The position numbers were made by a program, and so were the translations under genes. Below the pieces are notes generated by a model that saw only the letters and a list, made by a program, of their open reading frames with translations, did no database searches and was not told the DNA's origin. Positions 1 through 7,765 of a stretch of DNA of 39,008 nt are shown here, in pieces (within the stretch, counting starts at the first letter, position 1; each line of letters starts with the position of its first letter). Source of the stretch: Paracoccaceae bacterium (GTDB taxonomy: Bacteria; Pseudomonadota; Alphaproteobacteria; Rhodobacterales; Rhodobacteraceae); assembly GCA_030950185.1 (NCBI GenBank), contig JAUZRU010000004.1:1-39008 (forward strand), written 5' to 3'.

Positions 1-105
1 ACCCGTAACTTAAGCTTGGGAAGCTCGCGTGATACCTTTTCACCATACCCGCGCAGAGTGTTAGGTAAGACCGCGCCCCGATTCAGTCAAGCGGTGAAAT
101 GTGTT

Positions 106-2154
106 TCAGCGCCGCCTTCTGCGCCGCTTGCCGCCGCGGTCGTCGCCATCATTGCGTTGGTTGAACGCAACTTCGGGGAATTCCACGATCTGGCGCAGAA
201 TCGGAAATGGCTCGACCGCGTTGGGGATGGCTGATGCATTGACGAAATGCTCTTGAAAACGGGGTTCGATGGCGGTTTCGATCTTGTCGATCTGGCGCAC
301 GACCTGTTCGATCTCGCGCCTTGCATCGATGTTCAACAGCGCAATCCGCGCGCCGGTGCCGGCCGCATTGCCGGCCGAGCTGACGCGCTCTAGCGCGCAA
401 TCCGGGATCATGCCCAGAACCATTGCATGGCGCGGCGAAATATGGGCGCCAAACGCGCCGGCCAGCACGATCCGGTCAACGGTGTCGGTGCCGAACTTGT
501 CCATCAGCAGGCGCGCGCCGGAATAAAGTGCCGCCTTGGCCATCTGGATTTCGCGGATATCGCGGTTGGTCACGGTGATGCGTGGCCCGCCCCTGTCGGT
601 TTCATCCCAGACCAGATATTCATGGGTGCGCCCGTTCAGGATGCAGCGTGCGCTGCCCGTCTGTTCTGCGCTGCCGATCAGCCCCGAGGCGTCGACGATG
701 CCAGCAAGGCGCATTTCGGCCACCATTTCGATGATGCCGGAGCCACAGATCCCCGTGACGCCCGTCTGCGCGATTGCCTCGGCAAAACCGGGCTCGTCCG
801 ACCACAGCTCGCAGCCGATCACCTTGAAGCGCGGCTCCTTGGTAGCGGGGTCGATCTGCACCCGCTCGATAGCGCCGGGGGCCGCGCGCTGCCCGCTGGA
901 GATCTGCGCACCCTCGAAAGCCGGGCCCGTGGGCGAGGAACAGGCCAGCACGCGCTCGCGGTTGCCCAGCAGGATCTCGGCATTGGTGCCGACATCGACC
1001 ACCAGCACCAGATCGTCCGACTTGTGGGGCGCCTCTGACAGGGCGACGGCGGCTGCGTCTGCCCCCACATGGCCGGCAATGCAGGGCGGCACATACAGGC
1101 GTGCGGCGGGCGCAATGCTGTCCAGCCCCAGCTGCCCGGCGCACAGGTTCAGCGCATCGGCCGTGGCCAGTGCAAAAGGCGCCTGGCCAAGTTCGAACGG
1201 GTCGATCCCCAGCAGCAGGTGGTGCATCACCGGGTTGCAGACAATGACCATCTCGACGATCAGTTCGGGGGAAATTCCGGCCTCGGCCGCGATATCCTGG
1301 AACAGCGCGTTCAGCGCAGTGCGGACAGTTGCGGTCAGCTCGGCCGCGCCGCCCTTGTTCATGGTGCAATAGCTGACCCTGCTCATCAGGTCTTCGCCAA
1401 AGCGGATCTGCGGATTCATCACCCCGCTCGAGGCGACAACCTCGCCCGAATGCAGGTCGCACAGATGTGCGGCGATGGTGGTCGATCCAAGATCGACGGC
1501 CAGCCCGTAAAGCGGGCCCTCGAAAAAGCCGGGCCACAGGCGGATGATCTCGGCCGAATGATTTTCGCCCGCCATATGCAGGGCAACGGTGACCTTCCAG
1601 TCGCCCTTGCGCAGGATGGCTTGCAGATCGGCAAGCGTTGCGAAATCGGCGGTGACATCTTTCACCTGCCACTGTTCGCGCAGGGCTTGTTTCAGGCGTT
1701 CCAGATCGCCTGACGGGTCGTGCATGTCGGGCTGGGCAACCTCGACATAGAACAGCCGCGTCGGCGGGTTCATCGTGACGGTGCGGGCCTCGGCGCGTTT
1801 GCGCACGACCTGCTTGTGCACCTGGCTTTCGGGGGGCACGTCGATCACGACATCGCCCTGAATACGCGCCTGACAGCCAAGGCGCCGCCCCTCGGCCAGG
1901 CCGCGCTTTTGCCGATAGCGTTCCTCGACAGCGTTCCATTCCGACAGCGCATCGGGTGCAACGTTCAGCCCGTGCTTGGGAAATTCGCCGAAAGAGGGCG
2001 TGATCTGACAGCGCGAACAGATCCCCCGCCCACCACAGACCGAATCCAGATCGACGCCCAGCTTGCGGGCCGCATCCAGCACGCTTGTGCCTTGGGCTAC
2101 ATGCCCGCGCTTGCCCGAGGGGGTGAAAATGACCAGAGGGTCGCCGTCTGCCAT
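106..2154 (-). CDS. RACo/RamA-like corrinoid-activation protein (2Fe-2S ferredoxin domain plus ASKHA ATPase domain)
   Basis: 682 residues. The N-terminus is a plant-type ferredoxin domain with cysteines C40, C46, C49 and C94, suited to one 2Fe-2S cluster. The rest matches the DUF4445/ASKHA ATPase fold of reductive activators of corrinoid proteins: GLAVDLGSTTIAAHL near residue 237, VVDVGTNAEI near 385 and GAFGAHISPRH near 583. Family role: ATP-driven reduction of inactive Co(II) cobalamin to Co(I) on a methyltransferase; in Rhodobacterales such proteins are thought to serve split methionine synthases or one-carbon methyltransferases. No corrinoid protein or methyltransferase lies next to it here, so the partner is unknown. 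The chain ends in a run of basic residues (GGKRRRRRR), unusual for the family. The family call is firm; the partner is inference. Confidence 0.85.
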   Translation of the reverse strand: MADGDPLVIFTPSGKRGHVAQGTSVLDAARKLGVDLDSVCGGRGICSRCQITPSFGEFPKHGLNVAPDALSEWNAVEERYRQKRGLAEGRRLGCQARIQGDVVIDVPPESQVHKQVVRKRAEARTVTMNPPTRLFYVEVAQPDMHDPSGDLERLKQALREQWQVKDVTADFATLADLQAILRKGDWKVTVALHMAGENHSAEIIRLWPGFFEGPLYGLAVDLGSTTIAAHLCDLHSGEVVASSGVMNPQIRFGEDLMSRVSYCTMNKGGAAELTATVRTALNALFQDIAAEAGISPELIVEMVIVCNPVMHHLLLGIDPFELGQAPFALATADALNLCAGQLGLDSIAPAARLYVPPCIAGHVGADAAAVALSEAPHKSDDLVLVVDVGTNAEILLGNRERVLACSSPTGPAFEGAQISSGQRAAPGAIERVQIDPATKEPRFKVIGCELWSDEPGFAEAIAQTGVTGICGSGIIEMVAEMRLAGIVDASGLIGSAEQTGSARCILNGRTHEYLVWDETDRGGPRITVTNRDIREIQMAKAALYSGARLLMDKFGTDTVDRIVLAGAFGAHISPRHAMVLGMIPDCALERVSSAGNAAGTGARIALLNIDARREIEQVVRQIDKIETAIEPRFQEHFVNASAIPNAVEPFPILRQIVEFPEVAFNQRNDGDDRGGKRRRRRR

Positions 2155-2295
2155 GTCTGATCCTGTGCCTGCTTTGCCTTGTTCGGCGGTTATGGCCCCC
2201 GAAAGGCGTCAAGACAAGCGTTGTTGCGACGCCCGCACCCCTGGTTGCGGCAATTCGCTTGAGACGGCCCGCACGGGCGCGTAAACTGCCGCCTG

Positions 2296-4053
2296 ATGGC
2301 CAGACAGGACAAAGCACCCGACAAGACCGAATCCGGACCGACCCCTTTGGGGCGGCTGATTGCTGCTGCGGTGATAGGCGTGGCGGTGCTGCTTGTCTGG
2401 TTCTCGAATGTCTACCTGACCCAGAGATTTACCCAGGAAACCCACTCACGGGCCGAGCTGCGCCTTGCCCTTTATGCCGGCAACCTGCTGAGCGAGCTCA
2501 AGCGCACATCCGTTGTGCCGCTGCTGCTGTCACGCGACCCGGCCCTGATTTCGGCGCTCAATTCGGGTGATTTCGCGGCGACTTCGCAGCGGCTCATTTC
2601 CATCAAGGATGAAATCGGCGCGGCCTCGCTGATGCTGCTGGATGGTGTCGGGCGCACCGTTGCCGCAACCGACCGCAAGCTGATCGGCACCCAGCACCGA
2701 AACAACGCCTATTTCGTCGAGGCGCTGCGCAACAAGGGCACCGTCTTTACAATGCAAAAGCTGGAAACCGGTGGATTGCAGTTCAGCTATTCGCGCAAGA
2801 TCGAAAGCGGCAAGCAGGGCATCGGTGTCATTGTGGTCGAGGTTGATCTGTCGCGTCTTGAAAAGAAATGGGCCTATGCCGGAGAATCGATCATGGTTAC
2901 CGACTCTGGCGGCCAGGTGATCCTGTCTTCGGAACCCAGATGGAAATACCAGACCGTCGCCGAAGCATTGAAGGTGCGTGCCGCTCCCAGCGTCATCGAT
3001 CGCGCCCTTGGGGCGGCAGGAGATTGGGAACAAAGCCCGGCCGAGGCCATCACGCAGGGCTATGCGATCATGCGTATCGACGGCAAGGTGGGCTTTCAGG
3101 GATGGCGGATCACCTATTTTTCGACCTTCGCGCCGGTGCGTGAACGGGTCAACGGCGTTCTCGCCATCGAGATCATGGTGTTTTCGATTCTGGTCGCGTT
3201 GATTTTCTATGTGCTCTCGCGTCGGGCCGTGCAGCAATCACTGCTGTTCAAACGCGAATCCATTGCCCTGAAGGCGCTGAACGAAAGGCTGTCGCGCGAG
3301 ATCGAAGAACGCGAGAAGATCGAGCGCGATCTGCGGGTTGCGGAACAGAGCCTCGAGCAAAGTTCGAAACTGGCGGCGCTTGGCGAGATGTCCGCCGCCG
3401 TCAGCCACGAGTTGAACCAGCCGCTTGCAGCGATGAAGACATATCTGGCAGGGGCAAAGCTGCTGTTGCAGCGCCACCGCCCCGACGAGGCGCTTTCGTC
3501 ATTCCAACGCATCGACGATCTGATAGGGCGCATGGCCACGATTACCCGGCAGCTCAAATCCTATGCGCGCAAGGGGGGCGAGGAACTGGCGCCGGTGGAT
3601 CTTCGCGAAGCCCTGTCGGGCGCGCTTGCCATGATGGAACCTCAGCTCAACCAGATGCAGGTCAAGATCACGCAGAACGTGCCGTCCGAGCCGGTCATGG
3701 TGCTGGGCGACGGGCTGCGCCTTGAGCAGGTGGTTGTGAACCTTCTGCGCAACGCGCTTGATGCAATGAAGGAACAGGATGACCGCGAGCTTGATATCCT
3801 GTTGTCGGCGGGCGAGATGGCCAAATTGTCGATACGTGACAATGGCCGCGGGATCGACGACCTGGATCAGCTGTTCGAGCCCTTCTACACGACCAAGAAA
3901 CCGGGTGAAGGTGTCGGGCTGGGGCTTGCCATCTCGTCTGGCATCGTGAACGATCTTGGCGGGCGTCTGACGGCGCGCAATACCGCCTCGGGCGGCGCCG
4001 TTTTCGAAATTCGGATCCCACTGCTTGGCGATGATGCCGAGGCTGCGCAATGA
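2296..4053 (+). CDS. dctB: C4-dicarboxylate sensor histidine kinase DctB
   Basis: 585 residues, normal for DctB. A transmembrane helix (about 20-40) is followed by a periplasmic double-PAS-like sensor region (about 45-285; motifs LISIKDEIGAASLMLLD and NAYFVEAL), then a second helix (about 290-312) and a coiled coil. The kinase core has the H-box SHELNQPLAAMKTYL with phospho-acceptor H371, the N-box VVNLLRNALDAM (about 479-490), the G1 box DNGRGIDD (from 515) and a GLGLAIS G2 box. The family senses succinate, fumarate or malate in the periplasm and phosphorylates DctD. dctD overlaps its last codons, so the two are co-translated. No dicarboxylate transporter gene (dctA or dctPQM) is present in the window, so the ligand is inferred from family resemblance only. 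Confidence 0.88.
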   Translation: MARQDKAPDKTESGPTPLGRLIAAAVIGVAVLLVWFSNVYLTQRFTQETHSRAELRLALYAGNLLSELKRTSVVPLLLSRDPALISALNSGDFAATSQRLISIKDEIGAASLMLLDGVGRTVAATDRKLIGTQHRNNAYFVEALRNKGTVFTMQKLETGGLQFSYSRKIESGKQGIGVIVVEVDLSRLEKKWAYAGESIMVTDSGGQVILSSEPRWKYQTVAEALKVRAAPSVIDRALGAAGDWEQSPAEAITQGYAIMRIDGKVGFQGWRITYFSTFAPVRERVNGVLAIEIMVFSILVALIFYVLSRRAVQQSLLFKRESIALKALNERLSREIEEREKIERDLRVAEQSLEQSSKLAALGEMSAAVSHELNQPLAAMKTYLAGAKLLLQRHRPDEALSSFQRIDDLIGRMATITRQLKSYARKGGEELAPVDLREALSGALAMMEPQLNQMQVKITQNVPSEPVMVLGDGLRLEQVVVNLLRNALDAMKEQDDRELDILLSAGEMAKLSIRDNGRGIDDLDQLFEPFYTTKKPGEGVGLGLAISSGIVNDLGGRLTARNTASGGAVFEIRIPLLGDDAEAAQ

Positions 4054-5432
4054 TGCGGCACAATGATACGCCTAATGATACGGGGCCAAAGATGTCTGAC
4101 AGTATGAGCATAGCCATCGTCGATGACGAAGAAGACATGCGCAAATCCATCTCGCAGTGGCTTTCGTTGTCGGGCTACAACACTGAAACATTTTCCAGCG
4201 CAGAAGAGGCGCTGGCCCGGCTATCGCCAGATTTCAGGGGCATCGTCATCAGCGACATCAAGATGCCCGGCATGGATGGCATGGCATTTCTGCGCCGCGT
4301 GATGAACATGGATCCGGCGCTGCCGGTCATCCTGATTACCGGCCATGGCGATGTGCCCATGGCTGTCGAGGCCATGCGCATCGGGGCCTATGATTTCGTG
4401 GAAAAGCCCTTTGACCCCGATCGCCTTGCGGATCTCGCCCGCAGGGCAATTCACACAAGGCGTCTGGCCATGGACAATCGCGCCCTGCGCCGCGAGCTGT
4501 CCGACGGCACCGTATTGCTGCGCAAGCTGGTCGGCTCGAGCCCCGTCATGGAACGTCTGCGCGAGGATATTCTCGATCTGGCGCAAGCCGACAATCATGT
4601 CCTGATCGATGGCGAGACCGGCACCGGCAAAAGCCTTGTCGCCCACGCGCTGCATGCCTGTGGCCCACGGCAGGGGCGCAAGTTCCTGACCATCAGCTGC
4701 GCGGCCTATTCGGAAGACGAACTTTCCGCACGCCTTTTTGGCCCGCCCCCGTCGGGCGCGGGGCTTTCGCTGCTCGAAGAGGTGCGCGGCGGAACGCTTT
4801 GCCTGGAAGATGTCGAGGCTCTGCCCTCGGCATTGCAGGCCCGGCTGGTCAGCCTGATGAACGATCAGGCCATCACCGGAGACGCCCCGCCCGTACGCCT
4901 GATAGGCATTTGTAACATGGCCGATGCAGAAACCAGTTGCGAAGACCAGTTGCGCAGCGATTTCTATTACCGCGTTTCCGCCCTGCATCTGACCCTTCCG
5001 CCGCTACGGCAAAGGGGTGAGGACATCCTGACCCTGTTCAAGAGATTCACCGAGACATTTGCCGATGAATATGGCTGCGCGGCCCCGGAAATCTCGGCCA
5101 GAGAGGCCGCACATCTGTTGCAGGCCCCGTGGCCGGGGAATGTCCGCCAGCTCATCAATCTGGCCGAACGTGCGGTTCTGCAAAGCAGGCGTGGGGGCGG
5201 GTCGATTACCTCGCTGCTGATGGCCGAAAATGCCGAGCTGCCGACAACCATGGTCAGCGAAGGAAAGCCTCTGCGTGAATATGTCGAGGCCTTCGAGCGC
5301 ATGTTGATAGACAACACCATGCGCCGCCACCGCGGTTCGATCTCGGCGGTCATGAAAGAACTTCGCATTCCGCGCCGGACGCTGAATGAAAAGATGGCCA
5401 AATACGGGCTGAGCCGCGCCGATTACCTGTAA
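4050..5432 (+). CDS. dctD: DctD-family response regulator lacking the GAFTGA motif
   Basis: 460 residues from the ATG at 4050, which overlaps the dctB stop and has GAGG seven bases upstream. The ATG at 4092 would give 446 residues and put the phospho-acceptor aspartate (ISDIKMPGMDG) at position 55, as in rhizobial DctD. Domains: receiver (about 17-135), AAA+ region with Walker A GETGTGKS (188-195), and a C-terminal Fis-type helix-turn-helix (about 425-458). Where sigma-54 activators carry GAFTGA, this protein reads LFGPPPSGAGLSLLEEV, so the motif is absent. The Walker B line reads GGTLCLEDVE in place of GGTLFLDEIE, swapping the acidic pair. The WPGNVRQL motif is kept. It probably regulates through sigma-70-type polymerase, as reported for Rhodobacter capsulatus NtrC; that is inference. 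Confidence 0.85.
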   Translation: MMRHNDTPNDTGPKMSDSMSIAIVDDEEDMRKSISQWLSLSGYNTETFSSAEEALARLSPDFRGIVISDIKMPGMDGMAFLRRVMNMDPALPVILITGHGDVPMAVEAMRIGAYDFVEKPFDPDRLADLARRAIHTRRLAMDNRALRRELSDGTVLLRKLVGSSPVMERLREDILDLAQADNHVLIDGETGTGKSLVAHALHACGPRQGRKFLTISCAAYSEDELSARLFGPPPSGAGLSLLEEVRGGTLCLEDVEALPSALQARLVSLMNDQAITGDAPPVRLIGICNMADAETSCEDQLRSDFYYRVSALHLTLPPLRQRGEDILTLFKRFTETFADEYGCAAPEISAREAAHLLQAPWPGNVRQLINLAERAVLQSRRGGGSITSLLMAENAELPTTMVSEGKPLREYVEAFERMLIDNTMRRHRGSISAVMKELRIPRRTLNEKMAKYGLSRADYL

Positions 5433-5450
5433 TCCTGCCCCGATCGATTC

Positions 5451-5465
5451 TTCTTTGCGAAAATA
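5451..5465. repeat. Dispersed 15-base motif TTCTTTGCRAAAATA, copy 1
   Basis: TTCTTTGCGAAAATA lies between the converging ends of dctD and purQ. The same 15 bases, with one G/A change, recur at 23003-23017. Both copies read the same way and lie beyond the 3' end of a minus-strand gene (here purQ). The G-rich stretch after it (GGGGGTGAATTGCC, then GGCAAGAGGGGC) resembles a longer intergenic element I recall from Rhodobacterales genomes. Function unknown; a 3'-end or terminator-associated role is a guess. Confidence 0.5.
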
Positions 5466-5532
5466 TGCGCGGGGGTGAATTGCCGCAGGCAAGAGGGGCA
5501 GCCGCCTCCGACTCCGCCACCTGCCTTGCGAT

Positions 5533-6210
5533 TCAGGCAGACACCAGCGCCTTGGCCAGCGAATGGAACAGCGGTGCGCCGTCACGCCCGCCAAGGGTTG
5601 CGTCATTCATGCGCTCGGGATGCGGCATCATTCCCAGCACGCGGCGGTTTTCCGAAAGGATCCCGGCGATATCGGCAACCGAACCGTTGGGGTTGTCGTC
5701 ATAGGTAAATGCGATGCGATCTTCGCCCCGCAACCGTTTCAGCAGCTCGGCGTCGGCCAGATAGTTGCCATCGTGATGGGCCACCGGAATGCGGATATGC
5801 TGGCCCTTTTCATAGGCTGCGGTAAAGGCGCTGTCGGTGGTCCGCACGGTCAGATCGACATCCTTGCAGATGAATTTCAGCCCCGCATTGCGCATCAGCG
5901 CACCGGGCAGAAGACCTGTTTCCGTCAGCACCTGAAACCCGTTGCAGATGCCCAGAACATGCCCGCCGCGGGCGGCAAAATCCGCAACCGCCCGCATGAT
6001 GGGCGAGCGCGCCGCAATGGCACCGCAGCGCAGGTAATCGCCAAAGGAAAACCCGCCGGGAATGCCGATCACGTCAAGACCCGCGGGCAGGCTTGTTTCC
6101 TTGTGCCAGATCATTTCGGGCGCGCGGCCGGTTGCGTCCTTGAACGCCACCGCCAGATCACGGTCGCAGTTGGAGCCGGGAAAGACGATGACGGCGGCCT
6201 TCACGGTCAT
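5533..6210 (-). CDS. purQ: Phosphoribosylformylglycinamidine synthase, glutaminase subunit PurQ
   Basis: 225 residues. Class I glutamine amidotransferase that supplies ammonia for step four of purine synthesis (FGAR to FGAM). It opens with [14 protein letters not shown], has oxyanion segment [12 protein letters not shown], the nucleophile C89 in [10 protein letters not shown], and H197/E199 in MMPHPERM completing the triad. The ATG at 6210 was chosen because it gives the standard PurQ N-terminus and overlaps the purS stop by four bases (ATGA), typical of translational coupling. The partner purL is not in the window. Last gene of the purC-purS-purQ operon. Confidence 0.96.
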   Translation of the reverse strand: MTVKAAVIVFPGSNCDRDLAVAFKDATGRAPEMIWHKETSLPAGLDVIGIPGGFSFGDYLRCGAIAARSPIMRAVADFAARGGHVLGICNGFQVLTETGLLPGALMRNAGLKFICKDVDLTVRTTDSAFTAAYEKGQHIRIPVAHHDGNYLADAELLKRLRGEDRIAFTYDDNPNGSVADIAGILSENRRVLGMMPHPERMNDATLGGRDGAPLFHSLAKALVSA

Positions 6211-6449
6211 GGCATCAGTTCCACGCGATAATCTTCGATGACCGTGTTGGCCAGCAGCTTTTCGCACATCTCGCGCACCACGGCTTCGGCGCGGCCTGCG
6301 TCGTCTTCGGCCAGATCCAGCTCGATCACCTTGCCCTGGCGCACCGAATTGATGCCGTCAAAGCCAAGTGCCAAAAGCGAATGGCGCACGGCTTCGCCCT
6401 GGGGGTCGAGAACGCCCTGCTTGAGTGTCACGAATACACGAGCCTTCAT
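6207..6449 (-). CDS. purS: Phosphoribosylformylglycinamidine synthase subunit PurS
   Basis: 80 residues, the usual size of PurS, the small scaffold that joins PurQ to the small-type PurL in the FGAM synthase complex. The start [20 protein letters not shown] and the ends of the beta-alpha-beta fold ([34 protein letters not shown]) are diagnostic. It lies 16 bases downstream of purC and overlaps purQ by four bases. A separate PurS implies that this organism uses the three-part PurS/PurQ/PurL enzyme and not the single large PurL of enterobacteria. Confidence 0.96.
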   Translation of the reverse strand: MKARVFVTLKQGVLDPQGEAVRHSLLALGFDGINSVRQGKVIELDLAEDDAGRAEAVVREMCEKLLANTVIEDYRVELMP

Positions 6450-6465
6450 TCGGAGTTTCCTTCCG

Positions 6466-7227
6466 TCAGTTGACCAGCTTGGGCCGCAAACTGCCGCTGC
6501 CGTTCTTGGGGATCAGGCCAAGGCGGCTGGCGACCTCGGTATAGGCGTCGGCCAGATCGCCCAGATCCTGCCGGAACACGTCCTTGTCCAGCTTGGCACC
6601 GGTCTTGATATCCCACAGGCGGCAGCTGTCGGGGCTGATTTCGTCGGCCACGATCAGGCGCTGGAAGTCGCCCTCATAGACACGGCCGATCTCGATCTTG
6701 AAATCGACCAGCCGGATGCTGGCGCCCAGCATCACGCCGGACAGGAAATCATTGACCCGCAGCGCCAGCGCGACCATGTCGTCCATGTCCTGCTGGGTGG
6801 CCCAGTTGAAGGCGATGATGTGCTCTTCGCTGACCAGCGGGTCGCCCAGCGCGTCATCCTTGTAGTAGAATTCGACAATGGGCCGCGGCAGCTGCGTGCC
6901 TTCCTCGATGCCAAGCCGCTTGCTGATCGAGCCGGCGGCGATGTTGCGCACGACAACCTCGAGCGGGATGATCTCGACCGCGCGGATCAATTGCTCGCGC
7001 ATGTTCAGGCGGCGGATGAAATGATTGGGCACGCCGATTGCCGTCAGTCCCTGCATGAAGAATTCGCTGAGCCGGTTGTTGAGAACGCCCTTGCCCTCGA
7101 TCACGGCGTGCTTTTCGGCGTTGAAGGCCGTGGCGTCATCCTTGAAATATTGCACAAGCGTGCCGGGCTCGGGGCCTTCATACAGGATCTTGGCCTTGCC
7201 TTCATAGATTTTCTTGCGGCGTGACAT
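6466..7227 (-). CDS. purC: Phosphoribosylaminoimidazole-succinocarboxamide (SAICAR) synthase
   Basis: 253 residues from the ATG at 7227, giving the family N-terminus [20 protein letters not shown]. Motifs include [19 protein letters not shown] (ATP site), [42 protein letters not shown] and [16 protein letters not shown]. It condenses CAIR with aspartate using ATP in purine synthesis. First gene of purC-purS-purQ. A start at 7260 would only add an unconserved extension. A plausible promoter lies at 7300-7328 on the minus strand. Confidence 0.96.
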   Translation of the reverse strand: MSRRKKIYEGKAKILYEGPEPGTLVQYFKDDATAFNAEKHAVIEGKGVLNNRLSEFFMQGLTAIGVPNHFIRRLNMREQLIRAVEIIPLEVVVRNIAAGSISKRLGIEEGTQLPRPIVEFYYKDDALGDPLVSEEHIIAFNWATQQDMDDMVALALRVNDFLSGVMLGASIRLVDFKIEIGRVYEGDFQRLIVADEISPDSCRLWDIKTGAKLDKDVFRQDLGDLADAYTEVASRLGLIPKNGSGSLRPKLVN

Positions 7228-7299
7228 GCCTGGACTCCGATCTCGGCGGGGGATGCGCAAACAGGCCTGTTTCCAAGGGCCGATTCAGCATTTGCCGCC

Positions 7300-7328
7300 T
7301 CTATAGAGGCTGTGCGGTGCAGGGGCAA
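7300..7328 (-). promoter_or_regulatory. Candidate purC promoter within a perfect 14-bp palindrome
   Basis: On the minus strand TTGCCC (7328-7323) is followed after 17 bases by TATAGA (7305-7300), each four of six to the sigma-70 consensus. The -10 lies in GCCTCTATAGAGGC (7297-7310), a perfect 14-bp palindrome between the divergent purC and zeta-protein genes. A repressor site or simply a symmetric -10 region are both possible. Confidence 0.4.
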
Positions 7329-7447
7329 GGAGGGGCGCCCGCCACAGGGGCAAGGAGTCGCGGTCGCCCGGTCAGCGCAGGCTTGCCATGCGCCGCCCCG
7401 ATGGTCATATAGGGTTCAAAGGAAACCCAGTATCTGCGGAGATGGAC

Positions 7448-7765
7448 ATGACCACATTCGACGAACGCGAAAACGCCTTCGAAGCCAAGTTTGCCCATGA
7501 CGAGGAAATGCAGTTCAAGGCACGCGCCCGGGCAAACAAGATGGCCGGTCTGTGGGCTGCCGAGCTGCTGGGCAAAACCGGCGACGAGGCCGAGGCCTAT
7601 GCCGTGGAAGTGGTGAAATCCGACTTTGAAGAGGCCGGCATTGACGACGTCGTGCGCAAGCTGGCGGGCGATCTTGGCGACAAGGCTGACGAGGCTACCA
7701 TTCGTGCCAAGCTCAATGAATATCTGGCCAGGGCCAAGGAAGAGCTGGCGGGCGAATCGTCCTAG
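7448..7765 (+). CDS. DUF1476 protein, alphaproteobacterial ATP synthase zeta inhibitor
   Basis: 105 residues starting MTTFDERENAFEAKFAHDEE, with the conserved core NKMAGLWAAELLGKTGDEA. This is the DUF1476 family; the Paracoccus denitrificans member is the zeta subunit that binds F1-ATPase and blocks ATP hydrolysis, with an inhibitory N-terminal segment and a four-helix fold. The ATG at 7448 is preferred because GGAG sits six bases upstream; an in-frame ATG at 7442 overlaps that site. It is divergent from purC. Its TAG stop lies in the palindrome CTAG (7762-7765) that also holds the stop of the convergent fliG-like gene. Confidence 0.85.
   Translation: MTTFDERENAFEAKFAHDEEMQFKARARANKMAGLWAAELLGKTGDEAEAYAVEVVKSDFEEAGIDDVVRKLAGDLGDKADEATIRAKLNEYLARAKEELAGESS

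Noticed and set aside
16-234. 72-codon plus-strand frame at the left edge
   Set aside because: Mostly antisense to the end of the corrinoid activator gene, no conserved feature and no ribosome site.
620-2317. 565-codon open frame on the minus strand overlapping the corrinoid activator in another frame
   Set aside because: Arg/Gly/Ala-rich with no recognisable domain; the 682-residue frame carries the conserved motifs.
4092-4094. ATG at 4092 as the dctD start
   Set aside because: Plausible by homology (phospho-aspartate at 55), but the ATG at 4050 has the better ribosome site and overlaps dctB; kept as an alternative only.
7320-7357. 13-bp direct repeat CAGGGGCAAGGAG, two copies 25 bases apart
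   Set aside because: G-rich and short in a G-rich gap; likely compositional, with no link to a known signal.
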